Of a stretch of 51,877 nt of DNA, positions 16,275 to 24,948 are shown in pieces. The translations under genes were made by a program, and so were the position numbers. The stretch comes from Candidatus Taylorbacteria bacterium RIFCSPLOWO2_12_FULL_43_20. GTDB taxonomy: Bacteria; Patescibacteriota; Minisyncoccia; Phycocordibacterales; HO2-43-120. The stretch spans positions 1 to 51,877 of the forward strand of contig MHSK01000024.1 of NCBI GenBank assembly GCA_001821295.1, written 5' to 3'. The notes under the pieces are model-generated. The model saw only the letters and a list, made by a program, of their open reading frames with translations. It did not search any database and had not been told where the DNA came from. Numbering within the stretch: the stretch's first letter is position 1; the number at the start of each line of letters is the position of its first letter.

Positions 16275-17030
16275 ATGACGCAGAAAGAAGCATTAAAAAA
16301 ATCCTACGAAATATTATCTCCTTTTTCTGATAATCAAAAGTGGGAATTTGATAATAATCTTGTCCATCTAAGACACATTACTCGATTTATCGGCAAGGAT
16401 GCCGAGATTTTAGACGTGGGTTGTGGAATTGGAATACTTGCTCTTGCGCTCATATTACTGGGGTATAAAGTAAAAGGGCTGGATAAATATGTCTTTATCC
16501 CTTCCAATTACTATCATGTAAGAGACGTTGAACGTTTAAAAAAAATTTGGGCGAGTTACGCTCTGGAGGTTTTCAACACAGATCTTTTGGATGAGGAATC
16601 AAAAAAAACTTACGGCATGGTTGTCAGTGTCGCCACAATAGAACATCAGCCGTACCCTAAAAGGTTTCTTACTAAGCTTTTGGAGAAAACAAAAAACGGG
16701 GGGCTTATATACATCGCTACGCCAAATATAACCAACTTGATGAACAGACTGCGATTTCTCTTAGGACGATCACCTGTAACCAATATCAAAACATTTTTTA
16801 ACGAGGGTAATGATTTTAACGGCCACTGGAGAGAATATATTTTGTCAGAATTAAAGCTAATGTTTACGGAATTGTCGATTGAGATTGTTTGTGCCAGAAA
16901 CACTCAAAGCATGAGGCCGGACTTTAGCTTAAAAAAAATGTTCAAGGTCCATCGATCTATCTGCCGATTTCTGGCTTACTTTGTGCCAGGAACTGGAGAC
17001 ACGAATATAATTATTGGACGGAAAGAATAG
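16275..17030 (+). CDS. Class I SAM-dependent methyltransferase
   Basis: A 251-residue methyltransferase with motif I ILDVGCGIGILALALIL, motif II VKGLDK, and VVSVATIEHQPYPKRFL in the position of the usual substrate-side loop, then NGGLIYIATPNITNLMNRLRF. The last block resembles methyltransferases of polysaccharide clusters. The substrate is probably a glycan or nucleotide sugar. It lies 26 bases after asnB; no Shine-Dalgarno sequence is visible before the ATG. Confidence 0.87.
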   Translation: MTQKEALKKSYEILSPFSDNQKWEFDNNLVHLRHITRFIGKDAEILDVGCGIGILALALILLGYKVKGLDKYVFIPSNYYHVRDVERLKKIWASYALEVFNTDLLDEESKKTYGMVVSVATIEHQPYPKRFLTKLLEKTKNGGLIYIATPNITNLMNRLRFLLGRSPVTNIKTFFNEGNDFNGHWREYILSELKLMFTELSIEIVCARNTQSMRPDFSLKKMFKVHRSICRFLAYFVPGTGDTNIIIGRKE

Positions 17031-17138
17031 CTCTGCGAATGAATAACGCCCCGCGGCGCTGGGTTTAGAATCTACTTTCATATTTGGCAAGTGTAGACGG
17101 TGATATATGGTTATTTATATGGTATATTCGTATCTATT

Positions 17139-18317
17139 ATGAAGATATTGGTAATAACGCCAAAATTTCCTCTGCCCGATTCAGGAGCTTGTGAGAAAGA
17201 CAGGATGTCGGGCATCTTGACTTTAAAGCGATTGGGTTTTGAAGTGCGGGTCTTGGCAAAATATTTTGCCTTTCAAGACAAGAATCAAATTGATGAATGG
17301 GGGAGGAAACACGGCATAGCTGTTACTCTTGTTGAGTATCGGTTCAAAAAGAAGGCGGCGGATCAGTCTTTTATTAAACATACGAATCCGTTTCATTGGG
17401 ATGGGGCAGCTAACGAATATAGCGACTCTGTCATTCAAAATGCGGCGGAAGAGCTGGCGGAAGTATGGAAACCGGAGCTTGTATGGTTTGACTATACTTA
17501 TCTTTGGCCTCTATATAAAATTTTCAAAAGTAGAAATATCCGAATAGTGACAAGATCCATTAATTTTGAGCCGGTACATTTTTTACAAGAGGATGGAATT
17601 TCATTGCGTAATTTGGCCAAATTTTTTCCAAAGGTTCTAAGCGAGATAATAACTGTGATCAAAAGTGAAGCGGTACTCGCCATAACTCCAAACGAAGAGA
17701 AAATTTATCGTATTTTGGGATCGCGCCACACTTCCACTCTGCCGCTTCGAGGTCTAGCGTCCGTTGTGGAAAGCGAGTGGATACCGCGAGACTCAAGACC
17801 GCTCCACGTCTTTTTCATGGGGGCATCTTACAATGTTCATCATAACAGAAAAGCGGCGGAGCTAATACTGAAGAAAATCGCGCCCGAAGTGGAAAGACGG
17901 GCGCCGGGAGATTTCATTTTTCATATCATGGGATCTAAACTTCCGGAAGAATTCGCGTCATATGTAGTCGGAAATGTGCGCTATGACGGGTATGTGCCTG
18001 ATCTCCATGCTCATTTAAGGACCATGGATGTCGCGCTTGTTCCGTCGCTATTGGGGGCCGGCATGCAGCAGAAGATTTTTGAGCCGATCACTTTGGGAAT
18101 TCCAACTATTGTTTCCGAAAGAGGGCTGGCTGGCTATCCGTTTTTTAACGGAAAACAGGTTTTGACTTGCCACTCTACGACTGATTTCGTGGAGAATGTT
18201 TTACGTATGAAAGATTATGATTTGAGAAAGAAGTTATCTATTGAAGCGAAAGAGACGAGCGCGGCACTTTTTTCCACGCAAAAAATTGATTCAATTATAT
18301 TAGACGCGTTGAAATGA
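17139..18317 (+). CDS. GT4-like glycosyltransferase
   Basis: A 392-residue GT-B transferase. It begins MKILVITPKFPLPDSGACEK, the usual first strand and glycine loop, and the C-terminal half contains VFFMGASYNVHHNRKAAELI, FHIMGSKLPEE, VRYDGYVPDL and GAGMQQKIFEPITLGIPTIVS, placing it among GT4-like enzymes with a QKIFEP variant of the donor-site helix. An extended -10 (TGGTATATT, 17120-17128) lies ten bases before the ATG at 17139, which favours this start over the one at 17100. Acceptor and donor unknown. Confidence 0.85.
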   Translation: MKILVITPKFPLPDSGACEKDRMSGILTLKRLGFEVRVLAKYFAFQDKNQIDEWGRKHGIAVTLVEYRFKKKAADQSFIKHTNPFHWDGAANEYSDSVIQNAAEELAEVWKPELVWFDYTYLWPLYKIFKSRNIRIVTRSINFEPVHFLQEDGISLRNLAKFFPKVLSEIITVIKSEAVLAITPNEEKIYRILGSRHTSTLPLRGLASVVESEWIPRDSRPLHVFFMGASYNVHHNRKAAELILKKIAPEVERRAPGDFIFHIMGSKLPEEFASYVVGNVRYDGYVPDLHAHLRTMDVALVPSLLGAGMQQKIFEPITLGIPTIVSERGLAGYPFFNGKQVLTCHSTTDFVENVLRMKDYDLRKKLSIEAKETSAALFSTQKIDSIILDALK

Positions 18318-18372
18318 AACAGAGTTAAAGAGGTTCAGTATTGAATTTTAAATGACATGAAGTAGATTTTTG

Positions 18373-18401
18373 TTGAAAATTTTTCAGGAAGAGGTTATAG
18401 T
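18373..18401 (+). promoter_or_regulatory. Sigma70-type promoter for gmd
   Basis: TTGAAA (18373-18378), a 17-base spacer and TATAGT (18396-18401) are each one mismatch from consensus. The predicted start is near 18408, three bases before the ATG at 18411. This decides against the in-frame TTG at 18402; the AGGAAGAGG there is spacer DNA rather than a ribosome-binding site. Confidence 0.6.
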
Positions 18402-18410
18402 TTGACTCTA

Positions 18411-19436
18411 ATGAAATTAAAGAGAAAATCGGCATTAATTACAGGCATCACAGGCCAGGACGGATCATATCTGGCTGAGTTTCTCGTGGCGAAGGGCTAT
18501 AAAGTCTACGGATTAGTTAGGCGTACGAGCACTGATCCGTTGGCGCGACTGGAATCATTATATTTTTCTCATAAAGTCACTTTTATAAACGGCAATATGC
18601 GCGACTCAGCGGCGCTTCAGCGTGCGGTTGAGATCGCAAAACCAGATGAGATTTACAACCTGGCGGCACAGTCTGACGTCGGGATTTCTTTTACTTGCCC
18701 CGAAGAGACTATGGAGGTGAATTATCATGGGCTCGGGCGTTTACTGTATGAAGCAATGAAAGTGAATCCCAAAGTGCGAATCTATCAGGCATCAACAAGT
18801 GAAATGTTTGGTCGGTCTAAACCTCCTCAGAGCGAAAAGACCGATTTTCATCCCGTAAGTCCCTATGGCGAAGCCAAACTTCGAGCGCATCTGGACTACG
18901 TGGTGGGTTATAGGGAGAAACACGGATTGTATATTTGTTCCGGCATTCTCTTCAATCACGAGTCTCCAAGAAGAGGCAAACATTTCGTAACTCGTAAGAT
19001 AACTCACTCTTTGGCAAAAATAAAGCTCGGCCTGCAAGACAAATTCGAGCTTGGAAATCTTGAGGCCAAAAGGGACTGGGGATTTGCCGGAGACTATATA
19101 GAAGCGATGTGGATGATGCTCCAAAAGCCAATGCCGGAAGACTTTGTGGTGGCGACAGGCGAGAGCCACACCGTAAGGGATTTCGTGGAAGAGGCTGCGG
19201 GCGCGCTGAATATTAAAATTTCGTGGCACGGGAAAGGACTGAGGGAACTGGCCAAAGATGAGGGTGGAAAAGTGATTCTATCTATAAACAAAAGTTTTTT
19301 TCGTCCGGAAGAGGTGGTTTATCTTTTGGGAAATAGTTCCAAGGCAAGAAAAGTTTTGGGGTGGAAGCCGAAAGTCAAATTCAAAGAATTGGTTAAACTT
19401 ATGATTGAGCACGATTTGAAAAATCTTGCTCATTAA
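18411..19436 (+). CDS. gmd: GDP-mannose 4,6-dehydratase
   Basis: Converts GDP-mannose to GDP-4-keto-6-deoxymannose, the precursor of GDP-rhamnose, fucose, perosamine and similar sugars. The 341-residue protein has the GITGQDGSYLAEFL NADP loop, RRTSTDPLARLESL, NLAAQSDVGISF, STSEMFG, the Y-x3-K pair in SPYGEAKLRAH, FNHESPRRG and KRDWGFAGDYIEAMW, all specific to Gmd. No GDP-fucose synthetase or reductase follows, so the downstream step must be elsewhere or be done by the adjacent oxidoreductase and aminotransferases. A nearly leaderless promoter precedes it. Confidence 0.95.
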   Translation: MKLKRKSALITGITGQDGSYLAEFLVAKGYKVYGLVRRTSTDPLARLESLYFSHKVTFINGNMRDSAALQRAVEIAKPDEIYNLAAQSDVGISFTCPEETMEVNYHGLGRLLYEAMKVNPKVRIYQASTSEMFGRSKPPQSEKTDFHPVSPYGEAKLRAHLDYVVGYREKHGLYICSGILFNHESPRRGKHFVTRKITHSLAKIKLGLQDKFELGNLEAKRDWGFAGDYIEAMWMMLQKPMPEDFVVATGESHTVRDFVEEAAGALNIKISWHGKGLRELAKDEGGKVILSINKSFFRPEEVVYLLGNSSKARKVLGWKPKVKFKELVKLMIEHDLKNLAH

Positions 19437-19468
19437 AAAAATACTAGGCAACATAAGCATTTTTTGTG

Positions 19469-19511
19469 CCAAACCCTCCCTTTGGATGAAACGGAGCAGT
19501 TTCTTTGCTCC
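19469..19511. repeat. CCAAnCCCTCCCTTTGGA short repeat, copy 2, with hairpin
   Basis: CCAAACCCTCCCTTTGGA (19469-19486) repeats the motif seen at 10338 and is followed by the hairpin GGAGCA-7-TGCTCC (19493-19498 with 19506-19511). The block lies between gmd and the oxidoreductase gene. An open frame from 19464 passes through it, but homology starts only at 19548. Confidence 0.4.
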
Positions 19512-19547
19512 ACGTGGCAATTTGTTGTAGGATATCTTTACTTTCCA

Positions 19548-20561
19548 ATGGTGAAAAAAATAACAGTAGGGGTAATAGGAGCGGGATATTGGGGGCCAAA
19601 CTTGGTTAGAAATTTTTTGTTGGTTGATGATTGCTCGGTAAAGCACGTTTGTGACCTTGATATGGAAAAATTAAGGAAGCTTGAACGTCTCTATCCCCAT
19701 ATCAACTTTACCACGAGAGCTAGTGACATTTTTTCAGATAAGGAGGTGGATGCGGTGGCTATCGCTACACCCGTCGCTACTCATTTTGGACTTGCAAAAA
19801 AAGCTCTAGAAAACGGCAAGCATGTCTTTGTTGAGAAGCCGATTACGAAAACATCAGGCGAGGCCAAGGAACTGATAGCGTTGGCTAAGAAAAAAAGGCG
19901 GATTCTTCATGTTGATCACACCTTCATATATTATGGTCCGGTTATAAAGATAAAAGAAATAATTGACTCAGGCGCGCTTGGTGATTTGTATTATTTTGAT
20001 TCACAAAGAATAAATCTCGGGCTTATCCAGAAAGACGTGAATGTTTTTTGGGACTTAGCGGCTCACGATCTCTCCATATTGCAATACATATATAAATTTA
20101 AAGCAGATACAGTTTCCGCGAGCGCTACGCGACACGCGGGCAAAAATAAAGAAGAACTGGCTCATTTATCAGTTGAATATAGTAACGGTTTTGTCGCGCA
20201 TCTTCACGTAAGCTGGCTTTCTCCCGTCAAAATGAGACAGATTCTCATTGCTGGCAGTAAAAAGATGATTTATTTTGACGATATTGAGCCATCCGAGAAA
20301 ATCAAGGTATATTCAAAAAACATAGACTTCGTAAAAAAAACCCCCGAAGACCCGGCTAACCCCGTTTATAGGAGCGGCGATGTTCTTATGCCCATTTATG
20401 ACGATGAAGAAGCTTTACTTAAAGAGTGCGCGCATTTCGTAGCAAGCGTGCGCGACGGAAAGAATACCATAACAGATGGAACCAGCGGTCTAAAAGTCGT
20501 TGAAATTTTAGAGGCGGCGGACAGGTCAGTATTAAAACGAGGCGCCAAGGTGAAAATATAA
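19548..20561 (+). CDS. Gfo/Idh/MocA family nucleotide-sugar oxidoreductase
   Basis: A 337-residue NAD(P)-dependent oxidoreductase. It shows VGVIGAGYWGPNLVRNF at the N terminus, AIATPVATHFGLAKKALENG, the signature VEKPITK (catalytic-site lysine), LHVDHTFIYYG, and the GFVAHLHVSWLSP strand of the C-terminal sheet. Relatives in surface-sugar loci (WbpB/WlbA type) oxidise UDP-GlcNAc-uronate at C3 to make the 3-keto substrate for a DegT aminotransferase. That role fits here because an acyltransferase-aminotransferase fusion follows five bases later and a second DegT enzyme lies at 22928. The start at 19548 matches the family N terminus. Confidence 0.92.
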   Translation: MVKKITVGVIGAGYWGPNLVRNFLLVDDCSVKHVCDLDMEKLRKLERLYPHINFTTRASDIFSDKEVDAVAIATPVATHFGLAKKALENGKHVFVEKPITKTSGEAKELIALAKKKRRILHVDHTFIYYGPVIKIKEIIDSGALGDLYYFDSQRINLGLIQKDVNVFWDLAAHDLSILQYIYKFKADTVSASATRHAGKNKEELAHLSVEYSNGFVAHLHVSWLSPVKMRQILIAGSKKMIYFDDIEPSEKIKVYSKNIDFVKKTPEDPANPVYRSGDVLMPIYDDEEALLKECAHFVASVRDGKNTITDGTSGLKVVEILEAADRSVLKRGAKVKI

Positions 20562-20565
20562 ATCA

Positions 20566-22083
20566 ATGCCCGGAAAAAGAGACGTGTTTCAAAAAAAATA
20601 TATAGGCAAAGATTATGTCGCGTATGGCAGTGATCTTGTTTTGGACAAAGAAAAAGCGTGGAAGCAAATCTCTAGACGCGCTCGGAGATCAATAGAAGAG
20701 GCAAAAAACATACCAAATTTGAGGATAGAAAAAAGGGAGGGCAATGAAGAGGATATGAAATTATTCAGAAGCGTCTGGTATGATTCCGAGGATAAAGATC
20801 TTGATATGAATAACTTTGGCAAAAACACTCACCATACGTACTTTGCTTACTTGGATGGGAGGTTTGTAGCCGGGATTATCGCCGCGGAGGTAAAACATCA
20901 TTTATTTTTGCAGTTTTTAGGTTCAAATGATGAAGCGAAGAAACTCAATATCCCCAGCTTCCTTATATGGCATATTGTCCACGAATTTCATGGCTCAAAA
21001 CACAAATTTTTGGACATCGGTTGTTCCTTTCGATCGACACTGCAGGAATTTTTCAAAAATTGGGCGACTTATGAGTATCCGATAATTTACCATTCTCCCG
21101 ATCTGACCCCGAAGATAGACGCAACGCCTTTTGGTTCTGAGAGTATGAATGTTTTGCCCGATGACTCGGTGAATGTGGACGTGGAATTGGAGAAAAAGTT
21201 TGGTCCAAGGGAGTTTACGTATTTTCCCAGGGGAAAATACGCGATATATTCCATACTGAAGCATCTTGATTTAAAAAAAGACGAAGAAGTTTTTATAACC
21301 ACAACCACAGGATCCCCCTATCTTTCAATAGGCGTTTCTACGACCATTGAGGATGTGTGTCTGTGGTCGCGCAAGATAGGCAAAAAAACCAAAGCTATTT
21401 TTCTAATACATGAGTTTGGTTTTGTACACCCTAAACTGAAGGAAATGCGCGAACTGGCCGATAGGTTGAAAATTCCCTTGATAGAAGACTGTGCCTATGC
21501 CTGGCAATCAGGAGAGGCGGGTAAATATGGAGACTTCGTTATTTATTCTTTTCCTAAGTTTTTTCCCGTTCAATATGGAGGGTTATTGGTCGGTAAACAT
21601 TTTGCAGACAGGGATATCTGGGACAGGTTTTCTTGTCTTGATGTTGGAAAAACAGAGGTTATAAAAAGGCAGCTTTCATCTTATATTAAAGACATACAAG
21701 ATATTGTACGGAAAAGAAGAGAAAATTATGCGTATGTTGAGAAGCTGTGCAGGAATGAAGATTTTGAACCTTTTTTTGATATTAAGGATAATGAGACGCC
21801 GGGAATGTTTGTTTTAAAAGTGGAAAATCACGATAAAATAATAGAAATATGTTCCAGACTTAAACTATTCGGAATAGAATGCGGAGGGTATTATCATAAT
21901 GATGCCGTGTTTCTGCCTATTCATCAGAACCTCGGCAAAGCCCATCTGGATTATATTTTTGGAGCTTTGAGATCGCGATATCGGCTTGAGAATGGAATAT
22001 ATCCACCTGAATATTTTGACAAAATTTATGAGAGTAAAAGAGATAGAAACGATAGGGCAGAAGAGGGATGGGGGAAACAGTAA
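20566..22083 (+). CDS. FemAB/GNAT-like acyltransferase fused to a DegT-like aminotransferase
   Basis: A 505-residue two-domain protein. Residues about 20-175 resemble the FemAB-like GNAT fold: AWKQISRRARRSIEEAK, a YFAYLDGRFVAGIIAAE strand pair, FLQFLGSNDEAKKLNIPSFL and FLDIGCSFRSTLQEFFKNW. Residues about 215-480 follow the DegT/DnrJ/EryC1 plan: LIEDCAYAW (PLP-ring aspartate D308) and YSFPKFFPVQYGGLLV, where K331 sits at the PLP-lysine position although the loop is about two residues shorter than usual. A plausible job is transamination of a keto-sugar and acylation of the new amine in one polypeptide. The domain calls are by motif reading; activity of the second domain is uncertain. Confidence 0.8.
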   Translation: MPGKRDVFQKKYIGKDYVAYGSDLVLDKEKAWKQISRRARRSIEEAKNIPNLRIEKREGNEEDMKLFRSVWYDSEDKDLDMNNFGKNTHHTYFAYLDGRFVAGIIAAEVKHHLFLQFLGSNDEAKKLNIPSFLIWHIVHEFHGSKHKFLDIGCSFRSTLQEFFKNWATYEYPIIYHSPDLTPKIDATPFGSESMNVLPDDSVNVDVELEKKFGPREFTYFPRGKYAIYSILKHLDLKKDEEVFITTTTGSPYLSIGVSTTIEDVCLWSRKIGKKTKAIFLIHEFGFVHPKLKEMRELADRLKIPLIEDCAYAWQSGEAGKYGDFVIYSFPKFFPVQYGGLLVGKHFADRDIWDRFSCLDVGKTEVIKRQLSSYIKDIQDIVRKRRENYAYVEKLCRNEDFEPFFDIKDNETPGMFVLKVENHDKIIEICSRLKLFGIECGGYYHNDAVFLPIHQNLGKAHLDYIFGALRSRYRLENGIYPPEYFDKIYESKRDRNDRAEEGWGKQ

Positions 22084-22114
22084 GTAGGTGTAAAAATAGG
22101 TGAGTAGATACACA

Positions 22115-22852
22115 ATGAAAATAAAAGAGATAAAAAAAAGGGAAAAATATGCGAGGGAGTATGATACTCGAAAAGATTTTGATAGACATTTTACAGATTT
22201 TCGATTTCGATGCCTGAAAGAACATTTTCCTATGCTTAAATCGGTTCTTGAGGTCGGCTGTGCCAATGGAATAATGACTGAAAAGCTTATAAAAATTTCG
22301 AAGGCGCTTCACGTTGTCGAGCCGTCAGAGCATTATATTAGAGAAACTGAGAAAAATTTGGGATCAAGGGCGAATAAGATCGTTTTTTTCCAAAGTTTTA
22401 TTGAAGATTGGAAAACGAACAATAAGTATGACACGGTTGTCTTGTCCAGTATTTTACATGAGGCAAAAGACCCAGTCTCTATGCTTAAGACAGCGAAAAA
22501 TCTATTAAGTAAGAATGGGATTATTTTTATAAATGTGCCGAACGCGCTATCTTTACATAGGCGGATAGGAGTATCGATGGGTATGCTTAAAAACGAGTAT
22601 GAGTTCAACGAGAGAGATAAAAAATTTTTACACAAAAGAAACTATGACATGGTTCATTTGACGCGAGACGCGAAAAATGCCGGACTTAAAATTGTAGAAA
22701 AAGGAGGATATTTTTTAAAACCGTTTTCAAACAACCAGATGGAAAAGTTTGACCTAAGGTTCGTAGAAGCGCTGTATGAAATCAGTAAGGAAGCCCCCGC
22801 GGATTTATGCGCGGAAATATATTTATTCGCGAAGAATAATGAATACAATTGA
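22115..22852 (+). CDS. Class I SAM-dependent methyltransferase
   Basis: A 245-residue methyltransferase. Motif I is VLEVGCANGIMTEKLIK, motif II LHVVEPS, then TVVLSSILHEAKDPVSML (acidic motif IV replaced by LSSILHEA) and NGIIFINVPNALSLHRRIG. The N-terminal 40 residues are basic. It belongs to the Methyltransf_11/23 type seen in glycan clusters and probably methylates a sugar. The start is placed at ATG 22115; a GTG at 22100 would add five residues with no similarity support. Confidence 0.87.
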   Translation: MKIKEIKKREKYAREYDTRKDFDRHFTDFRFRCLKEHFPMLKSVLEVGCANGIMTEKLIKISKALHVVEPSEHYIRETEKNLGSRANKIVFFQSFIEDWKTNNKYDTVVLSSILHEAKDPVSMLKTAKNLLSKNGIIFINVPNALSLHRRIGVSMGMLKNEYEFNERDKKFLHKRNYDMVHLTRDAKNAGLKIVEKGGYFLKPFSNNQMEKFDLRFVEALYEISKEAPADLCAEIYLFAKNNEYN

Positions 22853-22927
22853 CAATTAACGCATAACAATTGACTTTTAATTTTTTCTTATATTAACAGG
22901 GCATGTTTATTATGACTCGCACTATTT

Positions 22928-24043
22928 ATGAAAATACCATTTCTAGACTTGAAAGCTCAATATAAGTCGGTGAAAAAAGAAGTAGAAACAGCCATTGCGA
23001 AGGTGTTTGAAAGCGGTGTTTTTGTGATGGGACCGAAAGTGGAGGAATTTGAAAAAAGTTTTTCAATATTTTTAAAAGCTGAAGAAACCGTGGCGGTTTC
23101 TTCAGGCACTGACGCTATACACATAGCGCTCAGAACTTTAAATATCGGCGCCGGAGATGAGGTCATTACCACCGCGCACACCTTCTTTGCGACAGTCGGA
23201 GCAATATTGCTAGTGGGGGCGAAACCGGTCTTTGTTGACATTGAAGAGAATACTCATCAGATCAATGTTGCTGATATTTCTAAAAAAATCACACCCAAGA
23301 CAAAGGCGATAATTCCGGTTCATCTCTATGGACAAGCATGCGATATGGATGCCGTCGTGGAAATCGCCAAAAAAAATGGATTGTTTGTAATAGAGGATGC
23401 TTGTCAAGCCCATGGATCAGAGTATAAAAGAAGAAAATGCGGCACAATCGGTGACATTGGATGTTTCAGTTTTTATCCTGGAAAAAATTTGGGAACTTAT
23501 GGCGAAGGAGGCGCATTAGTCACCGATAATCCAAATTACGCTCACAAGGCACGGATGATTAGAAACCATGGGTCAAAAGAAAAATACCGCCATGATATTT
23601 TAGGCGGGAATTTTCGCATGAGCGCGATAGAGGGAGCAGTGCTTGGGGCTAAGATGAAGCATCTTCCAAAATGGAACAAAGAACGCATAAAAAAAGCCGG
23701 TTTGTATAATAAACATTTGTCTGGCGTCAAAGATATTTTTCTGACAGTTGAGCCAAATTTCAGCAAAGGTAACTACCACCTTTATGTCATCAGGACGAAA
23801 TATAGAGACAAGCTTGCGAAATTTCTCAAGGAAAAGGGCGTAGAGACGGGCATCCATTATCCGGTTCCCGCGCATCTTCATAAATCGGTGGAATTTATTG
23901 GCATGAGAAGAGGCGATTTTCCAATAGCCGAGAAAGTTACAGATGAAATCATATCATTGCCGATGTATCCAGAGCTTAAAGAAAGCGAGATCAGGTATAT
24001 TTCTGAGTGTGTTAAAAAATTTTTTAAGCGTGGGAAATTATAG
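22928..24043 (+). CDS. DegT/DnrJ/EryC1/StrS sugar aminotransferase
   Basis: PLP-dependent transaminase of nucleotide-linked keto-sugars. The 371-residue protein shows IPFLDLKAQYKSVK, SSGTDAIHIALR (phosphate loop), TAHTFFATVGAI, VHLYGQACDMD, VIEDACQAHGSEY (D157 contacts the PLP ring) and FSFYPGKNLGTYGEGGALVT with the Schiff-base lysine at K186, then RNHGSKEKYRHDILG and NFRMSAIEGAVLG. It most resembles the WbpE-like branch that aminates 3-keto-uronates, which fits the MocA-family enzyme at 19548. The catalytic set is intact, in contrast with the shortened PLP loop of the fusion protein at 20566. Confidence 0.94.
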   Translation: MKIPFLDLKAQYKSVKKEVETAIAKVFESGVFVMGPKVEEFEKSFSIFLKAEETVAVSSGTDAIHIALRTLNIGAGDEVITTAHTFFATVGAILLVGAKPVFVDIEENTHQINVADISKKITPKTKAIIPVHLYGQACDMDAVVEIAKKNGLFVIEDACQAHGSEYKRRKCGTIGDIGCFSFYPGKNLGTYGEGGALVTDNPNYAHKARMIRNHGSKEKYRHDILGGNFRMSAIEGAVLGAKMKHLPKWNKERIKKAGLYNKHLSGVKDIFLTVEPNFSKGNYHLYVIRTKYRDKLAKFLKEKGVETGIHYPVPAHLHKSVEFIGMRRGDFPIAEKVTDEIISLPMYPELKESEIRYISECVKKFFKRGKL

Positions 24044-24071
24044 CCGAAATATAAACAAAAAACCCATTTAT

Positions 24072-24947
24072 ATGGATAAAATGCCTTGTTCAGTTCCGAT
24101 ACTTACCTTAAATTCCGAGAAATATCTGGAGAAGTGTCTTCAGAGTCTCAAGGATTTTCAGGACGTCTATTTAGTGGACGGAAACAGCACGGACAAGACG
24201 CTTGAAATAGCAAAGAAATTCGGTATCCCAGTGTATAAACAAGTAGAAACTGAAGAAAAAAACATCAGGATTGAAGACTTCTCGGCCATGAGAAATAAGT
24301 CAATATCTTTCGCGAGATGCGATTGGATTTTTGATATTGATTCGGATGAATTTCTAAGCCGTGGCTTGCTCCAGGAAATCAAAGAAGTGTTCGCCGAATT
24401 CGGGAATGAGGTGAATATAGGTTTTGAAATAGAGCATCAGAGTATTTTTGGCGAAAAAATAATAAAACATGCTTTCAATTACCCTAGCGTCTATTTGCGA
24501 TTATATAACAAAAAAAGCGGCATAAGATTCCAAGAAGAAAAGACGGTTCACGAGCAGCTGAGTGTTCCTTTGAGTGTCCAGAAAAAGACTCTTAAATTTC
24601 CCGTATATAGTTATGCGCCGGATACGCATGAAGAACTGATAAAAAAGGACAATGCGTACTTGACGATTGCGAGAAATAAATTTTTTACATGTAATCTTGA
24701 AGAGTTTAGTCTAAAAAAAAGGATCAGGTACATTTTTTTGGCGCTTAACGCTTTTGCCTTGAATATGGCTCGGGCTTTGTTAATACTGTCAAAGTCTGCT
24801 GTCATCTATCTCGCGTATGGATTTTCAGAATCTCTTCCGCCGCTTCAGGTTTGGAGGCACGTGAGGTATCATGTGATAATCAGCTTTTATAGACTGGAAC
24901 AGTTAATCAGATTATTGATTCCAGGCGGCCTATCATCAAAAAAATGA
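24072..24947 (+). CDS. GT2 family glycosyltransferase with C-terminal membrane helix
   Basis: A 291-residue GT-A transferase: CSVPILTLNSEKYLEKCLQS at the N terminus, VYLVDGNSTDKTLEIAKK (donor site), DWIFDIDSDEFLS with a D-x-D-x-D metal site, and a later TVHEQL segment typical of the WaaE/KdtX-like group. Residues about 225-255 form one hydrophobic helix, so it is probably membrane-anchored. The start at 24072 is used because the upstream in-frame ATG at 23943 lies inside the DegT gene. A methyltransferase follows one base after the stop. Confidence 0.87.
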   Translation: MDKMPCSVPILTLNSEKYLEKCLQSLKDFQDVYLVDGNSTDKTLEIAKKFGIPVYKQVETEEKNIRIEDFSAMRNKSISFARCDWIFDIDSDEFLSRGLLQEIKEVFAEFGNEVNIGFEIEHQSIFGEKIIKHAFNYPSVYLRLYNKKSGIRFQEEKTVHEQLSVPLSVQKKTLKFPVYSYAPDTHEELIKKDNAYLTIARNKFFTCNLEEFSLKKRIRYIFLALNAFALNMARALLILSKSAVIYLAYGFSESLPPLQVWRHVRYHVIISFYRLEQLIRLLIPGGLSSKK

Positions 24948-24948
24948 A

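Noticed and set aside
18402-18410. TTG start for gmd with AGGAAGAGG as ribosome-binding site
   Set aside because: A near-consensus promoter predicts a transcript start near 18408, after this TTG, and the purine run lies in the promoter spacer.
18792-19229. A 145-codon minus-strand frame in gmd
   Set aside because: It lies fully antisense to a gene with all Gmd motifs, and its product has no family signature.
21865-22312. Two minus-strand frames of over 130 codons
   Set aside because: They overlap the ends of the fusion protein and the following methyltransferase, and are rich in Phe, Tyr and Leu as expected for antisense of AT-rich coding DNA.
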